Assembly (NCBI GenBank): GCA_021234155.1
Contig: JAJEKV010000057.1
Coordinates: forward strand, 3,069,821-3,133,820
Direction: 5' to 3'
Length of the DNA: 64,000 nucleotides
Source of the DNA: Isoetes taiwanensis
Taxonomy: Eukaryota > Streptophyta > Lycopodiopsida > Isoetales > Isoetaceae
Part shown: piece after piece, positions 1-13,400 of the stretch
How positions within the stretch are numbered: the first letter of the stretch is position 1
Layout of the letters: each line of letters starts with the position of its first letter
The notes under the pieces: generated by a model
What the model was told of the DNA's origin: nothing
The model's input: the letters and a program-made list of their open reading frames with translations, nothing else
Database searches by the model: none
Program-made: the position numbers and the translations under genes

Positions 1-289
1 CCGGCTCTCATACAAATACTCACGAGGGAGATATGATATTGCACTGCTCCGAAGTCACCCTAAAGGATCGAGAGTCCAACGATTTTGTCAAATTAGCGCA
101 AGTGATCGTTGTTAGTCATGAGGACCGTAACCTCTCTATTCAAAGCCGCTAAGCGCCTTTTAGTGTCCTCTAATTCAGTGACCATCTTCTCATACCCATC
201 GGCCGCGGTCTTTTAAGCGAATATTCTCTTGAGGGAGGGTTAGGTTCGACTTCTCTCATTCTCCGGTTGGGCCCGAATATCTACAAGGT

Positions 290-1012
290 CATTCACGGCT
301 CGGCCCATGACTACCCTGCCACCTCAAAAGTTGGAGAGCGTCGGAAACAAGGTATGTAATGGTGACGGGCTCACCATGTGCCCCCCCTCTCGCTATCTTC
401 CGATAACTTGACCCTCTTGGTGCTGCCACTACCGCTTCCTTGCCTCCATTTTCTACTCCCATAATTTTCACGGGCACTCCTTCACAAGCTCGTAGTATAC
501 TTCTTTATCGCGAAACTCTTCTTGAACTCTCCATTGTGGGGTAAATGTCCCTTCACTTGGACATGGCGCTCGACTGCTTTTGCTCGAACCAGAGCAATCC
601 TGCACTCGTGAGCCTTATACTTACCCCTCCTACTAGGCCACTCTCTTTCAAACTCATTCTTGTCCAAATTTGCCATTATGTCTTCGTAATCTGCTCCATG
701 TGGACAATGGCCTGACCCTGACTCGCTGGCTACATTATGCACCTCTGTGATGGTGCAATCCTCCCTCTTCGAAACTTCGTCCATCGCACGCAGCCTTCTT
801 AACTCGGCCGTGCGAAACTCATTCGCTCTTGCATATGCCGCTGCTCTCTCCATCTGCCGAGCAGCTGACATTTCAAGCTCATTCTCCATGTCTTGCAAGA
901 AAGGAGAGGGAGTCCTCAAATTCGTGGGTACCGAAAAATTATGCTGATCCTGCTGCTGCTCCGACGTACCCACATTCTGTGGATGAGATTCTTCGTCTCC
1001 TTCACGAAACAT
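290..1012 (-). pseudogene. Unrecognised minus-strand coding remnant
   Basis: A 176-codon ATG-started frame runs from 1012 down to 482. After a frame change near 480 it continues in codon-like sequence to about 290. The first part is hydrophilic and Gln/Glu-rich, with a stretch rich in Ala, Arg and Glu (around residues 45-75) that could form a coiled coil or long helix. I recognise no domain or motif. The frame switch and further stops below 290 suggest decay, or a sequence error. The setting is repeat-rich, so a mobile-element accessory protein is possible; that is inference only. Confidence 0.35.
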
Positions 1013-1955
1013 AATTATAGTGCTAACTTGGATAGATGCGTTGATTGACTTGTGACGGTGTGCTTTGACTTCTTGTCTTTATAATTTTCGTTAGCTGCAA
1101 CATATACGCAAAAATAGGGACTAAGCTATTATACACACAAACAATAATTTCTCAAATAGCATCAAACGCTCGTTTAATCAATTTATTTGGAATATTATAT
1201 AGTACAAGAATGTTTGAATGTGAAATTATGCTCGTGTGTGAATACTCGACAGAATATGCACGCTAAGCGTGACTAGGACCAGCTTGGTCTACTGCGTCGT
1301 CGCCACCCTGGCCAAGTTGAAGAATCTAATCTGATTCCAACTGTGGCCTCGTGCACGGCATTGGAGAGCAATGAAAACTGCTCCGCATAGTGTCAAGTAG
1401 CTGGGCCATATTAAATATTCGTGTTTTGTCTCTCATTGGCGACTCAACGCAATGTTTCAAGTAGTCGCACATTCTTCGATGCTTGCCTTGCTGCTCCAAG
1501 CTTAGGAGTGCTTACTAGCAAAATCAGCCAAGTAGTAGACAATGTAGGCTGCCCCGTGCAAATCAAAGTCAATCCTTGCAGGCACTGTCTTCGAGCCACT
1601 ACCAAAAAAATCATCGTGCATATATGGATGTCCGCCCTTTCCATCTCAATTCTTTTCTTACCCTCGCCATCCAAACCCTTGTAATGCCATCGTTTTACCT
1701 CCACCGTCTCCGCCCGATCAACCTAGATTCACCCCAATCACAAATGCCAATGTATACGGCTGAGGATCAAGACATCCCTTCTCCTTTCCATAATCAAAAT
1801 GGAGCAATATATTGCGGATGCAAGTCCATATGCAAATATCTTTCTTGATGGAGTTTTAAGTAGCCTTTTGCAAAATGACATTGCCAAGTCCCCAACCCTA
1901 GAGGCAACAAATAATTCTTTCTTTTTGCGCCCTCAAGCAACCTCAAGTCCGTCTC

Positions 1956-2934
1956 TCAACTCGGGGACACTCCTAACTTCTTGAATGCAAGCTCTGCAAA
2001 AGCATTGCTTCCATGACTTGTAAAGAAGGTTGCCAACGAACCTCCATTCCAAAAAGGAAAAATTAACCCTTGTCTTTCTAGGCCGGTTGTGCTACCAATG
2101 CACCGTATTATACACCCGTGCCTAACTTGCATTCCAGACTCTCTCATGTTCTTCAACATAGCTTGCACTAACTTATTGGGATCTATACTTGGGTGAAAAT
2201 TATCATGTTGGAGTTTTACACAATAAGGTTCATCCTTAATAAAACTAGACCCTAAAATATTGCACTTATACACGGCGCCATATGAACCAGAACCAATTCG
2301 TTGTCTGTTTATTATCTGTGATGAATCTACTTTGGCAAACCAAGTTGTCTTGGCATCTGCTCTTCTACGAGCTTCCCACTCCCTATCTGTCTCACCAGGA
2401 CGTTTGGCTTTTATGGTTTGCGCCAACACTTTCTTAACAAGATGAGGGGGTTGATGGGCTTCTTTCTTTAATTTTCTGTTGGTCCACGCCACATTCCATG
2501 TGCTGGCTTTTTCTTTTAGCTCTACCCTCAAGCGAGGACTACTCAAATTTGAAACTTCTGTGATCATATTCCCGGTAGTGCGGCTAATATTACCCACTAT
2601 CCATGTATACCTCTCTTGCTCACACTTTTCGGGCTCTAGATCCATCATTCGAAGTTTAAAAGCCCTCTCGGCATCTTTTACCAAGTCTGCATGGTAGTCT
2701 AGCCATCCTTCCTCACTGTTGGTAATCAATTCCAAATCCTGAGCTGAAGCATTGCACAGCCGTACACAACCAGTTCATAAATTCTGGTCTCAAAGTAGAC
2801 CATGCTTGTTGTGGTCTACTTCTTTTTCTACGCGGCAATGGTGCAGAAGATGACTCAGGTTGCAACTCTGTAGCCTCTGTTTGGGACGCCAATGCCTCTA
2901 CTGGTTGCGACTCTATTTGAGACGTTAATGCCAC
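1956..2934 (-). pseudogene. Truncated protein kinase-like gene (N-lobe only)
   Basis: Two overlapping minus-strand frames (2934-2713 and 2735-1956) join through a frameshift near 2740. The first holds a Ser/Gln-rich stretch and a basic PRRKRSRPQ patch, a possible nuclear signal. The second has a charged helical segment, then a clear kinase N-lobe: glycine-rich loop IGSGSYGAVYKC, the likely ATP-binding lysine in CVKLQ, and a hinge-like FPFWNGGSLATFF. The frame stops soon after the hinge, so the HRD catalytic loop, DFG motif and whole C-lobe are missing in frame; weak coding-like sequence continues down to about 1440. The family assignment (eukaryotic Ser/Thr kinase fold) is sound, but the substrate is unknown. 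As it stands it cannot be an active kinase. Confidence 0.6.
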
Positions 2935-2939
2935 ATTTG

Positions 2940-4060
2940 ATTGGGGGTTAACTTATGCTCTCTTTTCTGAAGTCATACTGCTTGTCTTAAGGGATTATCT
3001 AGCTAGCTAGCAAAATGCGACTCCACGATAATGCGCAAATGACAACATCAACACCTACAAGTCAAGCAAAGATAAAACTTTCAATTTAGTGCTTAACACA
3101 TGACGGTAATCAATTTCTTTAACCAGATGAAAACGCTAATTTTAAGCTACTACACTAAGACACTAACATTTTATCATATTACTGGTAAATTTTAACTGGT
3201 TCATAAGTATGTATGTGCAAGGCCAAGGATGGGATAACACACTTGAAAGGACCAAAACACGATTTATGATCTATAGCCCAGCTACTGCCAAAATGCGAGG
3301 CTAGCAAGTTTAAAATGCATTGCACTTATCCCACCCAAGTCACGCTTTTTCAAAAGACAAGACCAATCGAATGCCTACTAAAACAAACGCCAGTTCCTCT
3401 ATTAGTGTCGGACTTTCACCAACAACACTATCATCAGGAACTAGGGAATGTATTAGTAAAACATTCATAACCCTCAATAAGAATACAACACACACCTTTC
3501 AACACCACGTGACCAAGGCCAACAGCCAGGCGAGGGTTATACTTCTTAAAAAAGGGTGACCCTAGTTGCCTCAAACTTCAGCATCACCACCCACCCTCGG
3601 CATGGCGCAAATAAATGCGGCAATACTAGGCAAGGGGCATGCCTCCGTCGTTGGCAATACGAAACCCTAAGGCCACTAAATCTAATTGGTACTAAGGTTG
3701 TCCTTTCAAAGGGAAGGCAACAAAATTTAATATATTTTTGTTTCTTTTTTATTTTTGTCTTGAATTATTATTTTTCTTAAATTATTATTTTTTTTTTCTT
3801 TTTCTAAAATAGGCCAAGCTCAGCCCACAGAACAAGGCACTCACCATCGTTACGCCCCTTACACAGGGGCAACAAAGCAGTGAGGGCCTAAATCAAGGGA
3901 GCCTTGCCTAGCCTAAACTATAAAAAAAACAACAAAAATGTCTAAAAACTAAGGAAAACAAAAAAAAAAAGGTTTTGGGAGGCAAGTTGGAAGGTTTGGC
4001 CTTGAGAAGAATACCCTTCTTTCTTGGTATAAAAAACTGAATCCCCAGCAAAATATATAA
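2940..4060. other. Gene-free AT-rich stretch with T-rich tract
   Basis: I see no supportable gene. A T/A low-complexity tract lies at about 3720-3800 and an A-rich stretch at about 3918-3970. The short frames here lack codon-like structure. Confidence 0.5.
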
Positions 4061-4065
4061 AAAAA

Positions 4066-4335
4066 TTTCGTGTACGCGAAAACATCATGAAAGCGTACGC
4101 GAAAACTTTTTCGCGTACGCGAAACCTGATAAACAGCGTACGCGAACACCGCGCCCGCTTTCAGACGTCTGTGAAATAAACCGGATAGCGTCGTGAAAAA
4201 TTTTTCGCGTCGCGGCTTTCACGGCTTTCGCGTCAGCGAATGTCGAACCTGTCCTTTCGGCCGCTATTACGTATATTTCGCGTGCGAAAATATTTTCGCG
4301 TCTGCGGCTTTCCGCGGGTTTCGCGCGTCGCGAAG
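4066..4335. repeat. Cluster of CpG-rich palindromes (TTCGCGTACGCGAA type)
   Basis: Within about 270 bp of otherwise AT-rich DNA there are around nine copies or half-copies of a palindrome based on TTTCGCGTACGCGAAA: near 4067, 4092, 4110, 4136, 4204, 4228, 4277, 4294 and 4320. The best copy (4110-4124) reads TTCGCGTACGCGAAA. Later copies lose the TA centre and read TTCGCG(T/C)GCGAA. The half-site TTTCGCG resembles the E2F consensus, which is established knowledge. No gene starts close by. It is followed by A/T-rich DNA with several TACGTA motifs (about 4375-4440). Confidence 0.75.
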
Positions 4336-4439
4336 ATTTTTTTCCGTAGGCAAGGTTTTTATACGTTAAATACGTATTTTATTAAAAAATACGTATTTTT
4401 TTAACTTTATACGTCAGGAATTTTAATTTTATACGTATA

Positions 4440-5182
4440 GAACCTATCTCTGCACGCCATGGTGTCTAATCAACAACAACATACTAATGTTATGCAATAG
4501 TGACTACATTGTTATCCAAACATAGCATCTCTAGATATATCATCTAATAGGAACGCATAGAAAGTCCATAATATTTTCCTAAAGGCGATGCCACATGAGT
4601 ACAATGTTCCTACAGTCATTCCCCATAAGCAACACAACTTGGTTAGATAACTTATCCAATAAATCCATAAATTTTAACTATGTTAATTTCCAATTTTTTG
4701 GAAATACCCTTAGCTTATGTAATATTCTTATCAGCCCTTTGGGCTCCATGTCGTGATCATGCCCAGAAGCCCCCATAAGATTACTAGACCTTCGATCGGG
4801 TTTCTCCTTTTGTGATTTCCCTCTTTTTCTTGATCGAGCTTTGGGCGCTGGCCTGTGGATGCAAGCCCCACTTGGATCTAGCCTTCTTATTCTCAGTGGA
4901 CAAGAGTATAGATTTCACTGATCTAAGAGCATTCATCCGACAAGGAAATTCTTCAAGAACCTGTAGTAAAACATGCAACATCCTTTCTAACATCACAACA
5001 TTCATCTCCAACTTTGTTCCTATACAAGGCCTCTACACTAGCACATATAAAATACATGTTCTTGGGCCTCACCAACACTTACCGTTTGTCGTTTCACGCC
5101 ATTAGAATCTGGCACTTGTCTTCAAATTTTGCAACTCTAGGCTCTATATGTTGTTAAATGTCCTCTCGTCATGAATTTTGTT
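4440..5182. other. No gene seen
   Basis: AT-rich DNA with short frames only. Nothing is supportable as a gene or RNA. Confidence 0.4.
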
Positions 5183-6750
5183 GATTTTATCAATATGGTC
5201 TTGCACTATCAAAATTTTCTAACATTGAGAAGCATCAATTCCAATGCACTAGATCATGACTTCATGAAATATCCCGCGAGCTCCATTTTTGGCAATTTTT
5301 TATCATTCTCGTATGACGTTATAGTGTTTACAACATCACAACCTCACTTCACATCCCCAATGATGTGATTAATCTCTTATGGCCTATGACTCAGCTCTAA
5401 TAAGCTCAACGATTTTTTGTCAACTAGGCTGCACTCACCGTCCAACTTAAGTACACAATCTATGACACATCTAAGTTAGGTAGTACCTTAACTCCAGTCG
5501 ACTGCCCTATATATCTACCAAAATTGTCATTCGAACCGTAAATGGTTCTTCGCGTCCTTAGAGACAATTCACATGTAACCATCGCAGGAGAGGGGCCATG
5601 CTTTACCCTGTACAATTTTTTGATGGCTGGTGTTGCTCTCATCGCCAAGTCTGTTTCTTCCAGCCATGGTCACTTCATCTTCTCACAACACTTCCGATAA
5701 CAATTAGTAGCTTCTTACAATGCTTTTGAATGCCACTTTTCTGATGCAATCCTTGGAACAAGAGATCTAACATTTCATTGCAGATTATCAACCAAATATA
5801 CAACAGTCGGCCTTCAACCATTTTTTAAGCATTCTCTCAGAGAGCATGTCTTGCAAACATAGCAGTATTGTGGAGACTATGGTTTTGGCACTACCATTCC
5901 TATCGCAAAGGATACAATTGCCTAAACGCTACATCCGCTTCCACCTCCGAAGGAGAAGACTGTCACCAGATTACAAGAATTCAGCCCCACTTCAGTGAAA
6001 AGGTCTCAATACACTACAAAAATTAAGCTTTCCTAGGTAGGACATCTTTTGTCCCAGTTTTGTCGAATATTTTTTGAAAAACGCTTATGGTTTGACCCCA
6101 AAAGAGATACTTCTTTAAACACTTAAATTTTAGAAATTAGCTCCAAAAAATAGTTCTATCAATATGTTATTTTATGGCACTCTCATTGCTTACACATCTT
6201 TAGACAAACCTATACATTTGGGCTGACGTAGTCCTTCATTGTGTCCAGGATGAGCTTTTGAAAGACATAAGCTATCCATTGCTCTGAGAGGACATTCGAA
6301 GGAAATCTTAAGCTATCCATGGTAAGGAAATGTTAAATTTGATACCGGGACAAGTTATACCAATCTTCACTGCTCCCATTACATATGGTAATGATGGAAT
6401 TTTAATGTCCATTGGAAGCCTTAGCTTATGGAACACATTACAACACGCCCATATGAGTCCTGCTCCTACCACTATACATAGCTAAGTGGGTCCTTCCACC
6501 ACCAACTTTACAACAATACACGACCACTTTCAAAACAAGCCATTGAACCCATGATCTTGGGTATGGCCATTTAAGGTTTTACCCCGGAGCAAAATGCTTT
6601 CAATACCACATCTCCAACTGCTTCTATAGCAAGCTCAAATAAAAAAAAATGAGACAACATTCATCGTCGTTCACAATATAGAATAGGAACATGATCAAGT
6701 GATCAACATACCAAAAGGGCACCAGAAGGAAATAACTTCAAAGACCCTCC
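5183..6750. repeat. 1.6-kb direct repeat, copy A
   Basis: This block is repeated almost in full at 6797-8411 (offset about 1614 bp). Both copies share, for example, the CAATATGGTCTTGCACTATC start and the GATCAAGTGATCAACA end. Copy A lacks about 65 bp that copy B has near 7230-7300, and has about 25 bp (near 6420) that copy B lacks. A short minus-strand frame (5648-5460) has a counterpart in copy B, so the unit may derive from a decayed gene. I recognise no domain. Confidence 0.85.
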
Positions 6751-6796
6751 CGTTAACGCACGTGGTTTTGATAGGTTCTACAAGATGACACCCTCT

Positions 6797-8411
6797 TGAT
6801 TTTGTCAATATGGTCTTGCACTATCAAAATTTTCTAACATTGAGAAGCATCAATTCCAATGCACTAGATCATGACTTCATGAAGTATCCTGTGAGCTCCA
6901 GTTTGGCAATTTTTATCATTCCCGTATGACCTTTACAGTGTTTACAACGTCACAAACCCACTTCACGTCCCCAATGATGTGATTAATCTCTTATGGCCTC
7001 TAACTAAGCTCTAATAAATTCAACGATTTTTTATCAACTAAGCTGCACTCACCGTCCAACTTAAATACACAACCTATGACACATCTAAGTTAGGTAGTAC
7101 CTTAACTCCAGTCGATTGCCCTATATATCTACCAAAATCATCCTTAGAACCGTAAATGGTTCTTCGTGTCCTTAGAGACGGTTCACATGCAACCATCGCA
7201 GGAGAGAGGCCATGCTTTACCCTGTACAAATTTTTGATTTGGGCGAGTCTTTTTACATGAGTGCGATGGTTGAGATGGTGCATGTGAATCTAAACTTAAG
7301 CCTTCTTGCTCTCCATCGCCAAGTCTGTTTCTTCCCAACGTGGTCACTTCATCTTCTCACAACACTACCTATAACAATTAGTAGCTTCCTACAATGCTTT
7401 TGAATGCCACTTTTCTGATGCAATCCATGGAACAAGATATCTAACATTTCATTGCAGATTGTCAACCAAATATACAACAGTCGGCCTTCAACCATTTTTA
7501 AGGTTTCTCTCAGAGAGCATGTCTTGCAATCCATAACAGTATTGTGGAGACTATGGTTTTGGCACTACCATTCCTATCACAAAGGATACAATTGCCTAAA
7601 CACTACATCCGCTTCCACCTTCGAAGGAGAAGATTGTCACTAGATTACAAGGATTCAGTCCCACTTCAGTGAAAAGGCCTCAGTACACTATAAAAATTAA
7701 GCTTTCCTAGGTAGGACATCTTTTGTCCCAGTTTTGTCAAATATTTTTGGAAAAAGCTTATGGTTTGACCCCAAAAGAAATACTTCTTTAAACACTTAAA
7801 TTTTAGAAATTAGCTCCAAAAACTAGTTCTATCAATATGTTATTTTATGGCACTCTCATTGCTTGCACATTTATAGACAAACCTATACATTTGGGCTGAC
7901 GTAGTCCTTCATTGTGTCCAGGATGAGCTTTTGAAAGACATATAAGCTATCCATGGCTCTGAGAGGACATTCTAAGAAAATCTTAAGCTATCCATGGTAA
8001 GGAAATGTTAAATTTGATACCGAGACAAATTATACCAATCTTCAGAGCTCCCATTACATATGATGATGATGGAATTTTAATGTCCACTGGAACAACACGC
8101 CCAGATGAGTCCTGCTCCTACCACTATACATAGCTAAGTGGGTCCTTCCGCCACCAACTTTACAACAATACACGACCACTTTCAAAACAAGGCATTGAAC
8201 CCATGACCTTGGGTATGGCCGTTTAAGGTCTTATCTCAGAGCAAAATGCTTTCAATACCACATCTCCAACTGCTTCTATAGCAAGCTCAAATAAAAAAAA
8301 AACGAGACAACATATGGTGGTCAGTGTCGTTCACAATATATATAGAAGATAAGAACATGATCAAGTGATCAACACATCAAAAGGGCACCGGAAGGAAGTT
8401 ACTTCAAAAAC
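6797..8411. repeat. 1.6-kb direct repeat, copy B
   Basis: Tandem partner of the block at 5183-6750, diverged by scattered substitutions and several indels. The minus-strand frame at 7283-7074 corresponds to the frame at 5648-5460 in copy A; both contain the short run LYRVKHG and end in VLPNLDVS. Neither looks like an intact gene. Confidence 0.85.
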
Positions 8412-10150
8412 CACCAGTGCTAAGCAATAACAAGGACCATTAATTCCTCCTACCCCACTTGTTCAGATACCTGTTGATACCTTAGGACCTCATGTAGCAG
8501 ACAAACATTCACGTAATTCAACTATTGAAATTGTTGTATCTTTTGGATTCAGCAGTACTCACGCAGCAAGATATAAGGAAACACAAAAGATTTCTAAACG
8601 GATCACTATATAGAATAAAATAGAATAGAGCAAGCAAACAAACAAACGAGAAGATACGAACGCATCATTCTAAAATAATTATATATGCTAAGATAAGATA
8701 AGATAAGAAAGAAAATGAATGTGGAAGCACATGAAAATGGGATCTAAAGAAAAGAGATGATTTTACACTATGTTCTTAGCCAAACAATGTTGGAAGTTTG
8801 TATGGAAAGACGACGTCTCCATAAGGCAATTCTTTGGACGATACAATATATACTACTAATAAAAAAGCCATACATGTCAGGAACATCGGACAGGACATTC
8901 ATGTACTAAATGATAATAATGGACACAATTTAGTTACAAGGGCATAAATGCACATAATTCGGCTATCTATAAGGGTATGAATGCGCACCCCTTTACAACC
9001 AAATTCTAAGACCTAGTGAGGATATGAATGATGGCCACTTATTTGATGGTCAGAAGGGTTCTTAAAAATATGAAGCGGATTCCCCTGCTTTCAAAAAATT
9101 ACTCCAACAAATCAAGAGCAAAACTAAAACCCCTGCAGGCTCTCAAGGAATTACTCCAAATCGAGAGCAAAACTAAAGCACTGTAGAAAACAGTACTCCT
9201 ACAGGACAAAGGAGAAGGGGGTTTGTCTGTCTCAAATCTTCCAAATGTAGCAGAAATATAAAGTTTTCTGCATTTTACTGCGAATCCACAAAAGCTGCAG
9301 CAGACCTCTGAGCAATGCCCTCTCTCTTTCGAATCAGAATAAGCATCCTTGCTTCGCCATTACTGCCCCAAGCTTTGACATGTGTATTATATTTCTTTTA
9401 GCTCTGGACACAGCTTCTAAATCCCATTTTTTAGTAGCAGATCTTCTTCTCTATTGACAATGCCAGATTTGTGTCTACGAATCAACCCAACAGAGGAAAG
9501 CTATGTTGCGCTCTATTTGTGCTAGTACACAGGCTCTGGCACCCCTGCAAGGCCCTTCTGTTTTGTCCAATCACTGTTCTCGAGGATAAATTCTTCTTTA
9601 GAATACTCTCTGCTTTGGCGCCATTGTCTATCATGTGACGGGAGGGAAGAACTAAGCTAGATGTCAATCTTTCTCTGTTACCTTTGATCCCATCCCTGTA
9701 GAACGTACTGTAAACACAACATAGTGCAGAGAGCTTCTGCACAAGCACATTATCCTCCTACTATGCTGGTTAAGTAGCACCGCCCACATCCCCTTTCTAT
9801 CTCCATTCATTCGCTTTTTCTCGTCGGGAATAAAGCTCTGCGCTTCAGTTTTGAACATTACGGTATGAATAAGGGGGCGTTACATTTTTTTCTGCTTCCA
9901 GATCATTGCTGTGTATGGCCATGGTAAAATCTGCAGAGCCTCAAAGTTTGTTGGTTGTCTATAAAATACACGTACTTTAATGTTAGTGCGCTGCAAAGCG
10001 CAGTTCGAGCTTTTGCAGGGCTAGGTGAAATGGGCTCGCCATTCTAAGATTAAACTGCTAGAAGAAGGAATGATGCAAGGAATATAAGTTCTTCGTAGCT
10101 CAAGAATACCTTTGGTTATATTTATTTTGGGTTCAGAAAGCTGAAGCCCA
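8412..10150. other. Upstream intergenic region
   Basis: No coding gene is supportable. There is a short (AAGAT)n run at about 8689-8712. The last part probably holds the promoter and 5' UTR of the receptor-kinase gene; a TATA-like tatatttatt lies near 10117. Confidence 0.4.
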
Positions 10151-10266
10151 CTAAGCTCTTTCTCCAAATGGGGCCAGGAAGACCACAACAGTGATTTGAG
10201 GGCAAAACGCCTCGTAGAAACGTTGTCTTATGCTTCACATTCCATTCGAAAAGCACGTGGAACAGA

Positions 10267-10398
10267 GTAAGCTCTATATCAACTGCATTTTTGTTTGTCC
10301 TTTGTGCTGAGAACTATTTTATAGATTTGTATTCTTGCTTCTGTTAATGCTCTGTATCTAGAATACTCTCAGTTCGCTGAATGTGACTCTGCTTACAG
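10267..10398 (+). other. Probable 5' UTR intron of the GHR1-like gene
   Basis: A good donor (aga|GTAAGC at 10267) and acceptor (cttACAG at 10398) bracket a T-rich 132-bp segment just ahead of the coding start. Splicing here is inferred from consensus only. Confidence 0.45.
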
Positions 10399-10432
10399 GT
10401 GAAGAATGGTCTTCCATTGAGGAGCTATATTT

Positions 10433-13400
10433 ATGAAAGGCATGGCAATGGCTATGCTAATATGTTGCAAGGGAGGAGTAAAAATGTACATATGCCTCTT
10501 TTATCACATTGTTTGCCTGCTATTTCTAACCCGCTTTGCAACTGTCATGTCGGATTCATCAAAAGATGTAGTTGCACTTCTCAACTTCAAGAAAGGAATA
10601 GAAAAGGACCCATTAGGATCAGTTGAAGATACATGGAGCCAAGGCAATGTGGATTCTCATGGCTGCCCTTCTGGATGGCATGGTGTGACATGTTTGAATG
10701 GTGTTGTTACAGGCATCTCATTACAAGGGCTTGGTTTATCAGGACTAATCAAGACAGGGACATTAGGCAGTTTAACAGGCCTCACTGCCCTCCTCCTTTC
10801 TGATAACTTCTTCACTGGCCCATTGCCGGATGATTTGGGTAAACTTACCTCTTTGCAACAGCTTGACCTTTCAAAAAATCTTCTGAATGGACCCATTCCA
10901 GTATCACTTGGCCAGCTTCAAGACCTCAGGAATCTTTCTCTTGCACACAATAGCCTCACTGGTTCCATTCCAGACATCTTTAAGAACTTAAAATCCTTAG
11001 AGGAAGTTGATCTTCATATGAATATCCTTTCAGGAAGCATTCCTACAAGTCTTGTCCTGTTGCAAAAGATAGTTGTTCTTGACATTTCTTTAAACAGCAT
11101 AAATGGCTCCATTCCTGATACCTTAGACGCGCTTCAAAACCTGCAAGTGTTAGATTTCCACCAGAATAAACTATCAGGTCCGATTGGAGCAGGATGGATG
11201 TCCCTTAAGAGCATTCAGAAGGTAGACTTCAGCAGTAATCAGCTGTCAGGTCTACTTCCATGGTTGCAAACTGGCCCCATGCTTCTGCCACCGGACCTTA
11301 TATACGTAAATTTGAGTGGAAATCAGTTATCTGGTCAGTTGGCTCCAGAAAGTGCTGAGAGTCTCTTTGCAAATAAACTGCAGATACTGGACCTCAGCAG
11401 CAATCAGTTATCAGGAGATCTTCCATCGTTTGAGTTTGTATTTTCTTTAAAAACACTAAAGCTCAATGACAATCTCTTCTCTGGGATTGTTCCACCTGCA
11501 CTTCTTTCCACACAAGCAACTGTTCTGGAAACCCTTGATCTTAGCAGTAACCGACTTTCAGGTTTGCTTTTCTGGCCAATTTACGTTTACTTGTACAGGT
11601 CTCTGTTGTATTTTGTTTTCTTCATGGGGAAAAGTGTAGTAGTGAGATTTATTTGCAGAATTTAAGAGGATGAGTTGGATAGGATGTTTTGCTACACTTA
11701 GATTATAAGTCAAGTCTTGTTTTGTTAACATGTTTTGTTAAGTCTTGATACATGACTTGATAGATACATATACATATTACATGTATCAACGTGGAATAGA
11801 CATTGTAAGTATTTGTTAGATTAGAAGCATAATTGATGGATTCAATCTCGTATGCAACAGGTCGTATAGGCTTAATATCTGCTGCAAGGCTCGACAACTT
11901 GAACCTTTCATCAAACATGCTATCAGGCGGGTTGCCCGCTCGACTGGGAGGCTGTGCAACTGTGGACCTAAGCAACAACCTGTTCTCAGGGGATCTATCT
12001 GCCCTAAAAAACTGGGGCAACACAATTGAGACTGTTGATCTTAGCAATAATTCACTCAGTGGAATCTTGCCCAATGATACAGCACAGCTACTTCGCCTAA
12101 TTTCCTTAAATATTTCACGTAATAGCTTATCAGGTTTAATTCCCCCTTTGTTTGGGTCATTTCGGAAGCTTGCAGCCATAGATCTGAGCTATAATCAGCT
12201 CAGTGGGGAAATACCTTCCACGTTTTTCTATTCAGCTTCTCTCTCATATCTCTCACTTTCAAACAACCAGCTCTTAGGAGCAATACCTATTCAGGGCCTG
12301 AGTTCTGCTTCTAGTAAGGGTCCTCTGATAAACAGCTCACTACTGGAAGGTCCTTCTTCTTTTGCCCCTTTACGATCTCTAGATCTTTCTTCAAATCAAC
12401 TAAATTCTTCTATTCCACCTGAAATTGGATCACTTTCCTCATTGGAGATGATCAAGCTGAACCAAAACAATTTTACTGGGCAAATACCATCTCAGATTTC
12501 CCAGTTGGACTATTTGCAGGAACTTGATCTTTCAAATAATTGTCTTGAGGGAGCTATTCCATCTGATTTACCAGCAGGCTTACAAAAGCTGAACCTTTCA
12601 AATAATCAGCTATCTGGGAATATTCCTGTAGAGTTAGAGCACAGATTTCCTCCTTCAGCATTCTTTCCTGGAAACGAACAACTACGCTCAACAGACCTTC
12701 CTGGTTGGAACCCTTCCCCAAATGGAAAAAGACCAGAGAGTATCTTGGTAAAACATGAGAAAGCAACTTCACCTGCATTTAAGGCTAGCATCATTGGTGG
12801 TTGTATTGGAGGAATCATCATTCTAGTCACTGCAGGTTTTTTTATATATCATAGGAGAAGGCTATCCAAGTCTCGTAGTAGTGCGTCAACTTCTGTATTT
12901 CGCGTAGTGGAGAAAGGATATGAGCATCACCATGGCAAAGCTGTAAGTCCTCAAAAGTTTGAAACTGGTTATCACGCTGACACAGAGTCTGGTTCTGCCC
13001 TTCCTATGGGCCTTCCTCAGAAGCACACCTATTCTCCCAACGACTCCCAAAAGCATGTTATCAGGAACAATTATGAGCTCAAGTCTGAGCCTGCAGCATC
13101 TAAGAAGGGGATTATGAACATGAATCTATCACCCACAAGTAGATACAGGAGCTTTCAGGCAACTGCGCAAGAATTACTCTCAGTAGAATGCCCTGCTGTT
13201 CTAAAGGCAAAGTCACCAGATAAATTAGCAGGCGACCTTTTCCTTATTGATAATGCTGTCATCTTTACAGCAGAAGAATTGTCAAGGGCTCCAGCTGAGG
13301 TTCTTGGAAGAAGCAGCCATGGAACTTCTTATAAAGCAACATTAGATAGTGGACACGAGCTGACTGTAAAATGGCTTAAAGAAGGACTTGCAAAGAGCAA

